DNA of 64,000 nt from Haloimpatiens lingqiaonensis (GTDB lineage: Bacteria; Bacillota; Clostridia; Clostridiales; Clostridiaceae): NCBI RefSeq assembly GCF_044502415.1, contig NZ_CP172402.1; one strand, 5' to 3'. This document shows, piece by piece, positions 56,028 through 64,000 of the stretch. Both the position numbers and the translations under genes were made by a program. Position 1 is the first letter of the stretch. Each line of letters opens with the position of its first letter. Under the pieces are notes generated by a model. The model did no database searches. It had not been told where the DNA came from and worked only from the letters and a program-made list of their open reading frames with translations.

Positions 56028-56943
56028 ATGGAAAAGATAATTAAAGTAACAAATTTAAAAAAATCATACGGTCAGGTTAGGGCTGTAAAAGGTATTGACT
56101 TTTATGTGGAAAAAGGAAAGTTGTTTGCTTTTTTGGGGCCAAACGGCGCGGGAAAGTCCACAACAATTGATATGATTTGCACTTTCCTAAAGCCAGATGA
56201 GGGTGAAATTATTATAGACGGTTTTAAAATTGGCAAAGATGATGATGAAATACGTTCAATAATTGGTGCGGTATTTCAGGATGGCTTGCTGGATAATTTG
56301 CTTACTGTTAAGGAGAATCTTGAAATACGAGGGAGTTTTTATGGAATTAAAAAAGACAAGCTTCAAGAAGCTGTGAAGCGTGTTATTCGTACTGTGGGAC
56401 TGGAAGAGTTTGCAAAACGTCCCTATGGCAAGCTTTCTGGAGGTCAAAAGCGCAGGGCTGATATTGCCAGAGCTTTAATAAACACACCTAAAATTCTTTT
56501 TCTTGATGAGCCAACCACAGGGCTTGATCCTCAAACTAGAAAAAATGTTTGGGAAATTATATTAAAATTGCAAAAGGAGAATAACACCACTGTGTTTTTA
56601 ACTACGCACTACATGGAGGTAGGCAGCTGGTGCTGATTATGTCATGGTTATTGATGATGGATTAATTGTAGCAAAAGGAACTCCTACAGAACTTAGAGAA
56701 AAATATTCCAGCGATACTTTGATGCTTTCTTATATAGATGAAGCTAGAGTTTGCCATATACTTGAGGATGCTTCTATTAAATATGAGAAAAAAGGTGATA
56801 GAATAGTTGCAAAAATTCCATCAACCATGGATGCACTTCCTATTATTGAACAATGTAAAGAATACATTACTGCTTTTGAAGTGCATGCTGGAACTATGGA
56901 TGACGCTTTTATTGGTATTACTGGAAAGGAGATGAGAGAATGA
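56028..56943 (+). pseudogene. ABC-2 exporter ATP-binding protein, frameshifted
   Basis: A DrrA/CcmA-type ATPase: Walker A GPNGAGKST, Q-loop AVFQDGLLDNLLTV, signature KLSGGQKRRADIARAL, Walker B ILFLDEPTTGLDP, switch TTHYME. After TTHYMEV the frame ends GSWC, but one base later it continues AAGADYVMVIDDGLIVAKGT to the expected C-terminus at 56943. One extra G near 56622-56626 explains it. The ATG at 56028 follows GGGGTG. The intact permease overlaps the stop (ATGA). Either a sequencing error or a true loss of the exporter. Confidence 0.85.
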
Positions 56944-57794
56944 TTTCTTTTGCAAAGAGAAATTTAAAACTTTTTTTCAAAGATAAGAGTGCTGTATTTT
57001 TTTCCCTCCTAGGCGTATTTATTATTATTGGACTATATGCTCTTTTTTTAGGTGACGTATGGACAAAAAGTCTAAAAGAAATTTCTAATGCAAGGGAATT
57101 AATGGATTGCTGGATTATGGCAGGCCTTGTGGCTGCAACCTCTGTGACAACAACTATGGGTGCCTTTGGCACAATGGTTGAGGATAAGGTTAAGAAAATT
57201 TCAAAGGATTTTAGCTCATCACCATTGAAACGCAGCAGTATTGCAGGAGGATACGTAGTAAGTGCATATGTTATCGGTGTTATAATGAGTGTTGTTGCTC
57301 TAGTTTTGGCACAAATTTATCTAGTGGCCAGCGGCGGAGCTATGCTATCCCTTGTGGCAATAGTAAAATGCTTGGGGATAATACTTCTTGCTACTATAAC
57401 AAGTACGTCAATTGTTTTATTTATTGTTTCCTTTTTCAACAGCACCAATGCTTTTGCCACAGCCAGTACAGTAATAGGTACCCTTATTGGTTTTTTGACA
57501 GGTATTTATATTCCTGTAGGAAGCTTACCTGATGCGGTTCAAACATTTGTGAAGATTTTCCCCATATCCCATGCTGCAGTACTATTAAGGCAGGTTATAA
57601 TGAAAGATCAATTAAAAATTGCATTTAAGGGTGTACCAGCCAAATATCTGACGGAATTCAATGAAATGATGGGTGTTACCTTTAAATTTGGAGATTATGA
57701 AGTAACCACATTTGTTAGCATTGCTATTTTAATTGGTACCGCTGCTTTATTCTTTACACTGTCAGTTTTAAATATTTCTCGTAAAAATAGATAA
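56940..57794 (+). CDS. ABC-2 type permease
   Basis: A 284-residue membrane protein with six predicted helices: FAKRNLKLFFKDKSAVFFSL, a long loop, then a conserved block GTLIGFLTGIYIPVGSLPDA and KIFPISHAAVLLRQVI, as in DrrB/ABC-2 drug or polysaccharide exporters. It is coupled to the ATPase gene through a 4-base overlap. The substrate is unknown; drug or lipid export is usual for this arrangement. Confidence 0.9.
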   Translation: MISFAKRNLKLFFKDKSAVFFSLLGVFIIIGLYALFLGDVWTKSLKEISNARELMDCWIMAGLVAATSVTTTMGAFGTMVEDKVKKISKDFSSSPLKRSSIAGGYVVSAYVIGVIMSVVALVLAQIYLVASGGAMLSLVAIVKCLGIILLATITSTSIVLFIVSFFNSTNAFATASTVIGTLIGFLTGIYIPVGSLPDAVQTFVKIFPISHAAVLLRQVIMKDQLKIAFKGVPAKYLTEFNEMMGVTFKFGDYEVTTFVSIAILIGTAALFFTLSVLNISRKNR

Positions 57795-57800
57795 TAATGA

Positions 57801-58107
57801 TTACCCCACAAAAATCATTACATTACCTGAATTATAAAATTTCTCTGGAATGACTTTCATAAGAAGCGAAGGAACTGTTTAAATTTAATTTTAGAAATTC
57901 TTCTTTTAGACAGATAAAATTATCGTAAGCCTGGCAAGGACGCCAGGCTAGCGAACCTGATGCAGGACGCTGAATGTGAGCGTTAGATAATTTTACATGG
58001 CTAAAAGATTAGAATTTCTTAAATTAAATTTAATGTTCCCAGCTCTTATGCAAGTCATGGAGGAGAAATTTCATAATTCCATCACATTATACCTTATTGT
58101 GGGTTAA
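57801..58107. repeat. 307-bp palindromic dispersed element (MITE-like)
   Basis: Nested inverted repeats. The outer ends are TTACCCCACAAAAATCATTA with ATTATAAAATTTCTCT on the left and GGAGAAATTTCATAATTCC with TTATTGTGGGTTAA on the right. The middle arms are AAATTTAATTTTAGAAATTC and CTTAAATTAAATTT. Inner arms TAAAATTATC and GATAATTTTA enclose GCCTGGCAAGGACGCCAGGC and a GAACCTGATGCAGGACGC block. No coding capacity. Partial copies lie at 1, 44757 and 52265. Confidence 0.7.
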
Positions 58108-58304
58108 GCATAAGAATTAGTTTTCCATAAAAGGTTATATCTAAAAGATTTACTTCCTAAATTTATTTAGGCTTATTAAAATTATTTATGTTGTTAAACA
58201 TTTATAGTTATATATAGTTATATATAGTTAGATTTTACGAAGTTCTTAAGTTTCATAATAGGATTAATGGGTTTATTGAAAAATCCAAAAGGGAGGAATA
58301 TAAA
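58108..58304. other. Intergenic, short TATAGTTATA tandem
   Basis: AT-rich upstream region of the DUF2785 gene, with TATAGTTATA tandem units near 58204-58230. GGGAGG at about 58291 serves the TTG start. No other feature seen. Confidence 0.4.
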
Positions 58305-58493
58305 TTGGAAAAACAAGCACTAAAAGAATTGTTAAAGAGTATAAAAAACAATGACTATGCAGTACCAGAAGGTGTAAATCCATATGAATTATCTTTAGTG
58401 ATGATGGAGAATATAGGCGATATTGATAGTGAACTTAGAGATGATTTGATACTCTACAATCTATTTAAATGGATAAATGAGGGGATTTTATCA
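58305..58493 (+). pseudogene. DUF2785 protein, N-terminal part, cut by IS66
   Basis: The first 63 codons from a TTG (GGGAGG upstream): MEKQALKELLKSIKNNDYAV, then PEGVNPYELSLVMMENIGDI and YNLFKWINEGILS. The frame joins exactly to codons starting at 61080 (AKEVYELLMIAIDEEHLLKG) once the IS66 element and one copy of its target duplication are removed, giving a 277-residue protein. The gene is therefore inactivated by a recent insertion. Confidence 0.85.
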
Positions 58494-58583
58494 GTAAGCG
58501 TCAAAGTTTTAGCACCTTTAATAATTCCAAGAATAGTATTAAAATATCCTAGTAAGGCAAGAATATGCTTTACTAGGATTAAT

Positions 58584-60218
58584 TTATTTTTTATCTTTAA
58601 TTTTCATATTTTCAGGAATCTTATCATTCCAAGGCATAAGATTCTCTAAGCTTTCGCTATCGTATATATCTATCTTTGATAGATTATCAAATAGATAGAC
58701 TAAGTACCTTTCTACAACTAAATTATTAGCCTTGGCAGTTTCAACAATACTATAAATATTGCTACTTGCAGTTGCACCCTTAGCAGTGTTAGCAAATAAG
58801 AAATTTTTTCTTCCTATAACGAAAGGCTTAATTGCTCTTTCCGCAGCATTATTATCAACTTCTAGAGAACCATCTAATAATACATTTTTTAATCCTGGTA
58901 AATGCTTTTTAGCATACTCAAGTGCCTTACCTAACGGACTTCTTGGAAGAGCATCTTTTATTTCTCTTTCAACATAATCAATAAAGCTATCTATAATTGG
59001 AGCTAGTTTCTCGGCTCTTATTTTAAATCTAATATCATAATAATTTTCATCACTTGAATAAGATTCTCTAAGTTCTTTTTCAAGCTTATAAATTTGCTCA
59101 CAATAATTAAACCCTATTAATCCTCTAGAATTTTTTAGAGCTTCTTCATCTAAATCTACTATTATATTATGAAAGTATCTTCTTATATGAGCTAAACAAT
59201 ATACCCTTGTAGCTCCGCTGACGGAATTGTATCCAGTATATCCATCCGTTTGGAGAAAACCTTTAAAATCTCCTAAGAAATTTTTAGGGCAAGAGCTTGA
59301 TCTAGTACTCTGATAATCATACAAAATTACTGGCTTTAAATTGGTGTCACTCATATATAGCCACATATACTTTTTAGATTTAGAATCTTTGCCATTATCA
59401 TTAATTACTTTAAGAGTAGTTTCATCAGCATGAATGTAATTACGGCTAAGCAATTCTTTTTTCATATGGTTATATATAGGTTCCAAAGCTGTTGCTGCAG
59501 ACATAGTCCAATTGCATAGAGTTTGCCTTGAAAGAGTAGCTCCCATCATATCAAAGTAAGTTTCTTGCCTATATAGTGGCATTGCATGTTGATATTTAAG
59601 TATTAGAGTATGTGCAATTAACTCATTTGAGGCCATGCTATTATAAAAAATTGTTTTAGGGGCTTCTGGTGAAACTATTTTACTTTCACCAGTGGCTCTT
59701 TCGCATGTTTTACAAGCGTAGCTATAAATAACATGCTCCTCAATTATTAATTTAGCAGGAATGTATTTAACAATCTCTTTTCTAGATTTAACTCCGATAG
59801 GAGTAAGCTCTTCACCACATTCTCTGCAGTTAAGATCCTCACCTTCTAATTTATGTTCAACAACAACTCTTTCTAAATTAGCTAAATTATCTTTCTTTCC
59901 AGTATAATTGCTTTTCTTAGCTCTTTTATATGTAATTTCCTCTAAAGTAGGTTCTTCTACCTTTGAATCACTATGTTTTTCAGCCTCGTTAAAAAAAGAT
60001 AATTGATTAACATCTACTTGTTCACTGGATGCCCCAAATATCTTTCTATTTCTATTAGATATAACACCTTTTAAGAATTCTAATTCATTTTTAAGTTTTC
60101 TTATTTCTTCATCTTTTGAGCTTAATTCTTTATCTTTTTCATTAATTTCATTTTCCATTTTTTCAATTAATGCTTTTGTATTTTCATCAAGCTCATTAGT
60201 TAAAAATTCGTGACTCAT
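58584..60218 (-). CDS. tnpC: IS66 transposase TnpC
   Basis: The 544-residue transposase starts with a coiled coil (about residues 10-60, ENEINEKDKELSSKDEEIRK), then a zinc-binding region (CRECGEELTPIG, YACKTCERA), then the DDE core with YIHADETTLKV, LQTDGYTGYNSV and the glutamate after SLEVDNNAAERAIKPFVIGR. The C-terminal IS66 motif region (NFLFANTAKGATASSNIYSI) is complete. Confidence 0.94.
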   Translation of the reverse strand: MSHEFLTNELDENTKALIEKMENEINEKDKELSSKDEEIRKLKNELEFLKGVISNRNRKIFGASSEQVDVNQLSFFNEAEKHSDSKVEEPTLEEITYKRAKKSNYTGKKDNLANLERVVVEHKLEGEDLNCRECGEELTPIGVKSRKEIVKYIPAKLIIEEHVIYSYACKTCERATGESKIVSPEAPKTIFYNSMASNELIAHTLILKYQHAMPLYRQETYFDMMGATLSRQTLCNWTMSAATALEPIYNHMKKELLSRNYIHADETTLKVINDNGKDSKSKKYMWLYMSDTNLKPVILYDYQSTRSSSCPKNFLGDFKGFLQTDGYTGYNSVSGATRVYCLAHIRRYFHNIIVDLDEEALKNSRGLIGFNYCEQIYKLEKELRESYSSDENYYDIRFKIRAEKLAPIIDSFIDYVEREIKDALPRSPLGKALEYAKKHLPGLKNVLLDGSLEVDNNAAERAIKPFVIGRKNFLFANTAKGATASSNIYSIVETAKANNLVVERYLVYLFDNLSKIDIYDSESLENLMPWNDKIPENMKIKDKK

Positions 60219-60307
60219 AGTTACCCCTTTAGCTTTATTTGATATTTCTATTATACCACAAAACCCTTGAAATTACTATACTTCAAGGGTTCAAAGTTGA
60301 TATTTTT

Positions 60308-60658
60308 TTAATAATAGTTACTTGCTTTTACAGGTTTAAATTTAGATTTTGTTCTTACTTCATAGCCTTTTAAAAGCCAACGTAATTCATCAATATTAAT
60401 CTTTAATGCATCGGCAGCTGTCGCTGGCCATTTGAAGCGATTAGCTTCTAAACGGTGATAATATAGCCAAAAACCTTCGTCAAAGTGAAGAATTTTTAAT
60501 TTATCCATTTTCTTGTTGCAAAAAACAAATAGTGCTTTATCAAAAGGATCTAACTTAAATTGGTTTTGCACTATCATAACTAAACCATCAATACTTTTTC
60601 TTAAATCCGTATAACCGCAGGCAAGATAGACTTTTTCTACCTTATCTATATTTAACAT
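60308..60658 (-). CDS. tnpB: IS66 accessory protein TnpB
   Basis: A 116-residue protein with the Orf2/TnpB pattern: VYLACGYTDLRKSIDGLVMI, CNKKMDKLKILHFDEGFWLY and RFKWPATAADA. Required with TnpA for IS66 transposition by an unclear mechanism. Overlaps tnpA by a few bases. Confidence 0.94.
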   Translation of the reverse strand: MLNIDKVEKVYLACGYTDLRKSIDGLVMIVQNQFKLDPFDKALFVFCNKKMDKLKILHFDEGFWLYYHRLEANRFKWPATAADALKINIDELRWLLKGYEVRTKSKFKPVKASNYY

Positions 60659-60987
60659 TTTAGAATTAACTCCTTAATTATTGCTGTTATTAAAGTAGCT
60701 TCGCTAACAGGAATAAGGATATTGGCATTGCCTACATTAATTTTTACTTCTTTTAATGTAGATTTATTTTCTTCTTTAATATTATCAACTTTACTATTCA
60801 AAGAAATAGCTTGAAAAACAGGTTCTTTACTTTCAGTTAATTTTTTCACTCTTTTTTTATGGTAATAAAATTGACTCTTACTAAGGTTATTTTCAGCACA
60901 GAAATCTTTCACTGTTATTGTATCTTTAACAGAGTTAAATTTATTTAAATATTCTTCCCAAGCATCATTATCTAATTTTTTATACAT
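60652..60987 (-). CDS. tnpA: IS66 accessory protein TnpA
   Basis: An 111-residue helix-turn-helix protein: WEEYLNKFNSVKDTITVKDF and CAENNLSKSQFYYHKKRVKK, typical of IS66 TnpA. The ATG at 60987 is chosen for GGGGG upstream on the minus strand; an earlier in-frame codon at 61029 lies close to the element end without a site. Confidence 0.85.
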   Translation of the reverse strand: MYKKLDNDAWEEYLNKFNSVKDTITVKDFCAENNLSKSQFYYHKKRVKKLTESKEPVFQAISLNSKVDNIKEENKSTLKEVKINVGNANILIPVSEATLITAIIKELILKC

Positions 60988-61079
60988 AAGTAAACCCCCT
61001 ATTGATAATCTTTTACTTAAGTTTATCAATGGGAGGGTATGTTTTCTAGATACTTAATTTTTGACGCTTACTTTTATCA

Positions 61080-61724
61080 GCAAAGGAAGTTTATGAGTTG
61101 CTTATGATAGCCATAGATGAGGAACATCTTCTTAAGGGACTAGGCAATATAAATGACTCAGTTTTCGCTAGAACATTCTCAAGTGAAACTGTTGCAGCTG
61201 CAATTTATAAACACAGGAAGGAAAAGTTCATATCCGAAAGCGATATTCAAAAGGCTTTTAATACTGTTTTGAAATTTTATAATGAAGACCATGATGTTAG
61301 AGGGTATATAGAAGGTAAAGGTTGGGCTCACGGGGCTGCCCATGGTGCTGATGCCTTGGATGAATTTGCTAGATGCGAAGAAATTGGATATCAGGGATTA
61401 AAATTAATATTAGATGCAATCTACAAAAAAGTGAATGTAAATCATTATGGATACATTCACTTTGAGGACGAACGTATGATTACAGTTGTTAAAGCTATAT
61501 TAGAAAGAAAAATTATACCTACAAAAGAAATGGAAGAGTGGATTAAAAACTTTAATAAAATGGAGAAAACAGGTAGATATCCGGAGGATTTAGTTATTCA
61601 ATTCAATGTAAATGTTTTCTTGAAAAGTTTATATTTTAGATTGATTAATAAACCGGAGTATGAACAAATCACGAATACAATTAGAGAGGTATTAAAGGGA
61701 ATAAGTCGATTTAACGAGTGCTAA
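61080..61724 (+). pseudogene. DUF2785 protein, C-terminal part
   Basis: Continues the gene interrupted at 58493: AKEVYELLMIAIDEEHLLKG, FARTFSSETVAAAIYKHRKE, VRGYIEGKGWAHGAAHGADA and LDEFARCEEIGYQGLKLILD are typical of DUF2785 proteins, whose function is not known. The GWAHxxAHxADAL-type histidine motif suggests an alpha-helical repeat fold with a possible metal site. Without its start the remnant is probably not expressed as full protein. Confidence 0.85.
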
Positions 61725-61732
61725 TACTGAAA

Positions 61733-61874
61733 GATTACTGAAAAATTGAGGAAAATTGTGGAAGAAGCAAATGGGTGGCGACTAGTACAAATTGTAATTC
61801 CACCAAATGAAAAGAAGGGTGTCATGGCTGCATATGCTTATCAGATAATTTTTGAAAAGGAGAAAAAAGAGTAG
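61733..61874 (+). pseudogene. DUF4177-like C-terminal fragment
   Basis: About 46 codons without their own start read ITEKLRKIVEEANGWRLVQI, then VIPPNEKKGVMAAYAYQIIF and EKEKKE before a stop. The GWRLVQI and YQIIFEKE pieces match the end of small DUF4177 proteins. The 5' half is missing. Confidence 0.5.
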
Positions 61875-62655
61875 AAGCAAATTTTTAATTGACAAATAGA
61901 ATAATATGGTATACAATACTTTTATTGAATGAATACAATGAAAATTATAAAAATTTATAAAATTAAGGAAGAGGGATTAGGTGAAATGTTAAAGTTGTTC
62001 TAATATCAAAATGAATTAACTAATATCAATTTAACTGAATTAAAATAACTTAAATGCACATTAAGTTATTTTTAGTTTTAACTAAATTAATAGTAGTTTT
62101 AACTAATTTAATCATGTCAAGTTTAAGTTATCTGTAGTCCAATTTAGTTAATTAAAATATGCGTTAAATTATTCATAATCTTAATAATTTTGCTTACTAA
62201 TTTATTTATAACATGGATGAATTGGCTTATTAGTGGAGCAAATAAAAAAGATTGATTTATAGATATGTTAAGAACAACAACAGTTATAATCCTAAAATCT
62301 GTTAAAAACATTGATTTAATACCTTATATTTTATAAACATATTTTATAATAGACATCTTATAAATATATTTTATAAAAGGTTTGTAATGACATTTTATCT
62401 AGAATGTTTTACCTAAAGTATAAAATGTTCTGCCTAAGATATTTTGTAAACATGCTTTATAAGGATATTTAATGTTAGTAATTTACAATATTAGGGATTT
62501 ATGCTGTGCTGTTTTAACGGTACAGCTTTTTTATTTGTATTGGTAGGTAAATTTTATGTATTGGTAGGTGAATTTTATAATATGATAAGAGAATTTCATT
62601 ATATTATAAATAACTTGGTTTATCATATTATATGATTGGGTAATTTTCTGCATTA
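61875..62655. other. Long AT-rich gap with two terminator-like hairpins
   Basis: No gene is supported. AAATAACTTAA/TTAAGTTATTT at 62043-62071 followed by TTAGTTTT, and GCTGTGCTG/CGGTACAGC at 62503-62526 followed by six T, are terminator-like. Repeated boxes such as TAGTTTTAACTAA, AAAATGTTCTGCCTAA and TTGGTAGGTGAATTTTAT occur; they may be remains of duplicated non-coding DNA. Confidence 0.5.
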
Positions 62656-62722
62656 TAAACAGAGCTCTTAGCTTCAGATGGAGTTTTACTCCAACTGAAG
62701 GTTAGAGATCGTTATCCAGGGT
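62656..62722. repeat. Dispersed structured repeat, copy C (truncated)
   Basis: AAACAGAGCTCTTAGCTTCA, GATGGAGTTTTACTCCAAC hairpin, then GGTTAGAGATCGTTATCCAG as in copy A. It breaks off after the CCAGGG block and runs into a REPIN half site. Confidence 0.75.
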
Positions 62723-62728
62723 AAAAAA

Positions 62729-63110
62729 ATGGGGACGGTTAACAAATTTTGAACAAAAATATTTACAGGAAAGAAGGAAATGCAGACGGTTAACAAGAAA
62801 AAAGAAAGAAAAAAGAAATGGGGACGGTTAACAAGAAATAGCTAAGTTTTTACTTGAAAATAAAGAAGTATATGAAGAAAAAATAAAGAAGTAAGTACAA
62901 GATCAAGAAAAACAGCTAAGTTTTTTACTGATAGATAAGAGATAAAAACAAAAATTAAGAGGGTGATTAACAAGAAGTAATTGAATTTTGATCAAAAATA
63001 AATAAAAAGAAGACGGGGGACGGTTAAGAAAAAATAATTAAATTTATACTTAAAAATATATTAAAAAAGGTATATTAAAAAACAAAAGAATAGGGACAGT
63101 TAACAAATTT
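62729..63110. repeat. REPIN half sites without right arms
   Basis: Left halves recur as GGGGACGGTTAACAAATTTT (62731), CAGACGGTTAACAAG (62783), GGGGACGGTTAACAAGAAAT (62820), GGGGGACGGTTAAG (63016) and AGGGACAGTTAACAAATTTT (63093). The sequence after 63093 (TTGAACAAAAATATTTACTG) resembles that after 62731. No matching right arms are seen, so this is a decayed or growing direct-repeat cluster. No gene. Confidence 0.7.
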
Positions 63111-63278
63111 TGAACAAAAATATTTACTGAATTTATAGATTATGGATGTAGTGTGAAGAAAATACAGGATTTGTGATACCAAAAATAATGATAAGTGGAA
63201 AGTTTTTAAATAAATTAATAATAGCGGTAATTTTAAATTATTTTAATAGCCGAATAATTACACATAGGGGGCATTACA

Positions 63279-64000
63279 ATGAGATACAAAGATATTACAA
63301 ATAAAATAGATAAATACCTAGAATTATATACAAAATTATGGGCTTTTAGTGGTTCTATTGCAGCGATAAAAGATGGGGAGATAATTTTTAAAAAAGCTTA
63401 CGGATATGCAAATATTGAACATAAGGTTAAAAATGCCACAGACACTAAATATAGAATATGGTCAATTACAAAACAATTTACAGCTGCAGCTATTTTAATT
63501 CTTGAAGAAAGAGGACTGTTAAGAGTAGAGGATAGCTTGAAAAAATATTTTCCTGAGTGGAGTAATTTAAATTCTAAAATAACTATTCATCATTTACTAA
63601 CTCATACTTCTGGAATTTTTAATTATTCAAATCTACCAGATTCACACAAAGTCTTTCAGAGGATTCCTCATGAAAAAGCTGATTTGATCAACATGTTTAC
63701 AAGTGAGCCTTTGGATTTTGAACCTGGTACACAGTGGAATTACAGCAATACGGGATATTATCTTCTAGGGCTACTTATTGAAAAATTATCAGGAAAGGCA
63801 TATAGTGAATTTTTAAATGAAAATATTTTTTCGCCATTGGGTATGTTTAATACAGGGATAGATGATGATAAAAATATTATTGAAAATAAAGCATCAGGAT
63901 ATTATTTAAATGGCAATAACTTAATTCATTGCAACTATATTAATATGGATTTGATGCTTTCATCAGGAGGCATGTACTCAACAGTTGAAGATTTATTGAT
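63279..64000 (+). CDS. Class C beta-lactamase-like serine hydrolase (partial)
   Basis: Runs off the right edge without a stop; about 240 residues are visible. The ATG at 63279 follows AGGGGGC. YRIWSITKQFTAAAILILEE holds the SxxK nucleophile motif, and WNYSNTGYYLLGLLIEKLSG the YxN motif; ITIHHLLTHTSGIFNYSN and IFSPLGMFNTGI are family features. No signal peptide is visible, so a cytoplasmic esterase or peptidase-like role is likelier than antibiotic hydrolysis. Members are diverse and the substrate cannot be inferred. Confidence 0.9.
   Translation, partial: MRYKDITNKIDKYLELYTKLWAFSGSIAAIKDGEIIFKKAYGYANIEHKVKNATDTKYRIWSITKQFTAAAILILEERGLLRVEDSLKKYFPEWSNLNSKITIHHLLTHTSGIFNYSNLPDSHKVFQRIPHEKADLINMFTSEPLDFEPGTQWNYSNTGYYLLGLLIEKLSGKAYSEFLNENIFSPLGMFNTGIDDDKNIIENKASGYYLNGNNLIHCNYINMDLMLSSGGMYSTVEDLL

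Larger units (their letters stand above)
58494..61071 (-). mobile_element. Complete IS66-family element
   Basis: A 2578-bp element bounded by inverted ends GTAAGCGTCAAA and TTTGACGCTTAC, flanked by an 8-bp direct duplication TTTTATCA at 58486-58493 and 61072-61079. It carries the three standard genes tnpA, tnpB and tnpC on the minus strand. 8-bp duplications and GTAA ends are typical of IS66. All three frames are open, so it may be mobile. Confidence 0.96.

Overview
The window is AT-rich, with Clostridium-type gene content: T-box riboswitches, strong GGAGG ribosome binding sites, BceRSAB-type resistance genes, an ECF sigma/DUF4179 pair, UvsE, and a type I-B CRISPR-Cas locus. It looks like chromosome of a Clostridium-group Firmicute. 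No rRNA or tRNA gene was recognised, and the species cannot be fixed from the sequence alone.

Region 1 (1-7.3 kb): mannose-6-phosphate isomerase, two small membrane ORFs, a truncated TraX-like gene, an orphan cas6, a Y-family polymerase, a long low-complexity spacer, a frameshifted uvsE and a pentapeptide-repeat protein. Region 2 (7.5-27.8 kb): a very large CRISPR array (118 apparently identical 37-nt repeats by hand count, plus one truncated and one degenerate terminal copy), read on the + strand with its leader at the left. Its trailer end abuts cas1; after a transposase come cas2-cas4-cas8b-cas7-cas5-cas3-cas6. Degenerate copies of the array repeat occur outside the array. Three or four lie in direct orientation behind cas6. 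Two homologous inverted pairs, each next to a strong hairpin, lie in front of cas8b and behind the operon. These pairs are the best candidate here for an undescribed element, possibly crRNA-like regulatory RNAs.

Region 3 (27.8-38.1 kb): a broken IS3-type element, an IS4/IS701-like element sitting in the remains of an AAA-ATPase/PD-(D/E)XK gene, an ECF sigma factor with a frameshifted DUF4179 partner, a DnaB-like helicase with a DnaD-like protein, an intact AAA-ATPase/PD-(D/E)XK gene and a MATE pump fragment. Region 4 (38.2-57.8 kb): HAD phosphatase, BceRS-BceAB module, T-box + argS, hemolysin III, cold-shock protein, nucleoside hydrolase, ArsR-type regulator + MFS exporter, T-box + brnQ, and an ABC-2 exporter whose ATPase is frameshifted. 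Region 5 (57.8-64 kb): a 307-bp palindromic element, a DUF2785 gene split by an intact IS66 element with an 8-bp target duplication, a DUF4177-like fragment, a long non-coding stretch, and a class C beta-lactamase-like gene running off the window.

Short dispersed repeats are scattered through 37-63 kb. The commonest is a REPIN-like palindrome with GGGGACGGTTAACAA ends. Three single-base frameshifts (uvsE, DUF4179, ABC ATPase) could be real decay or sequencing errors.
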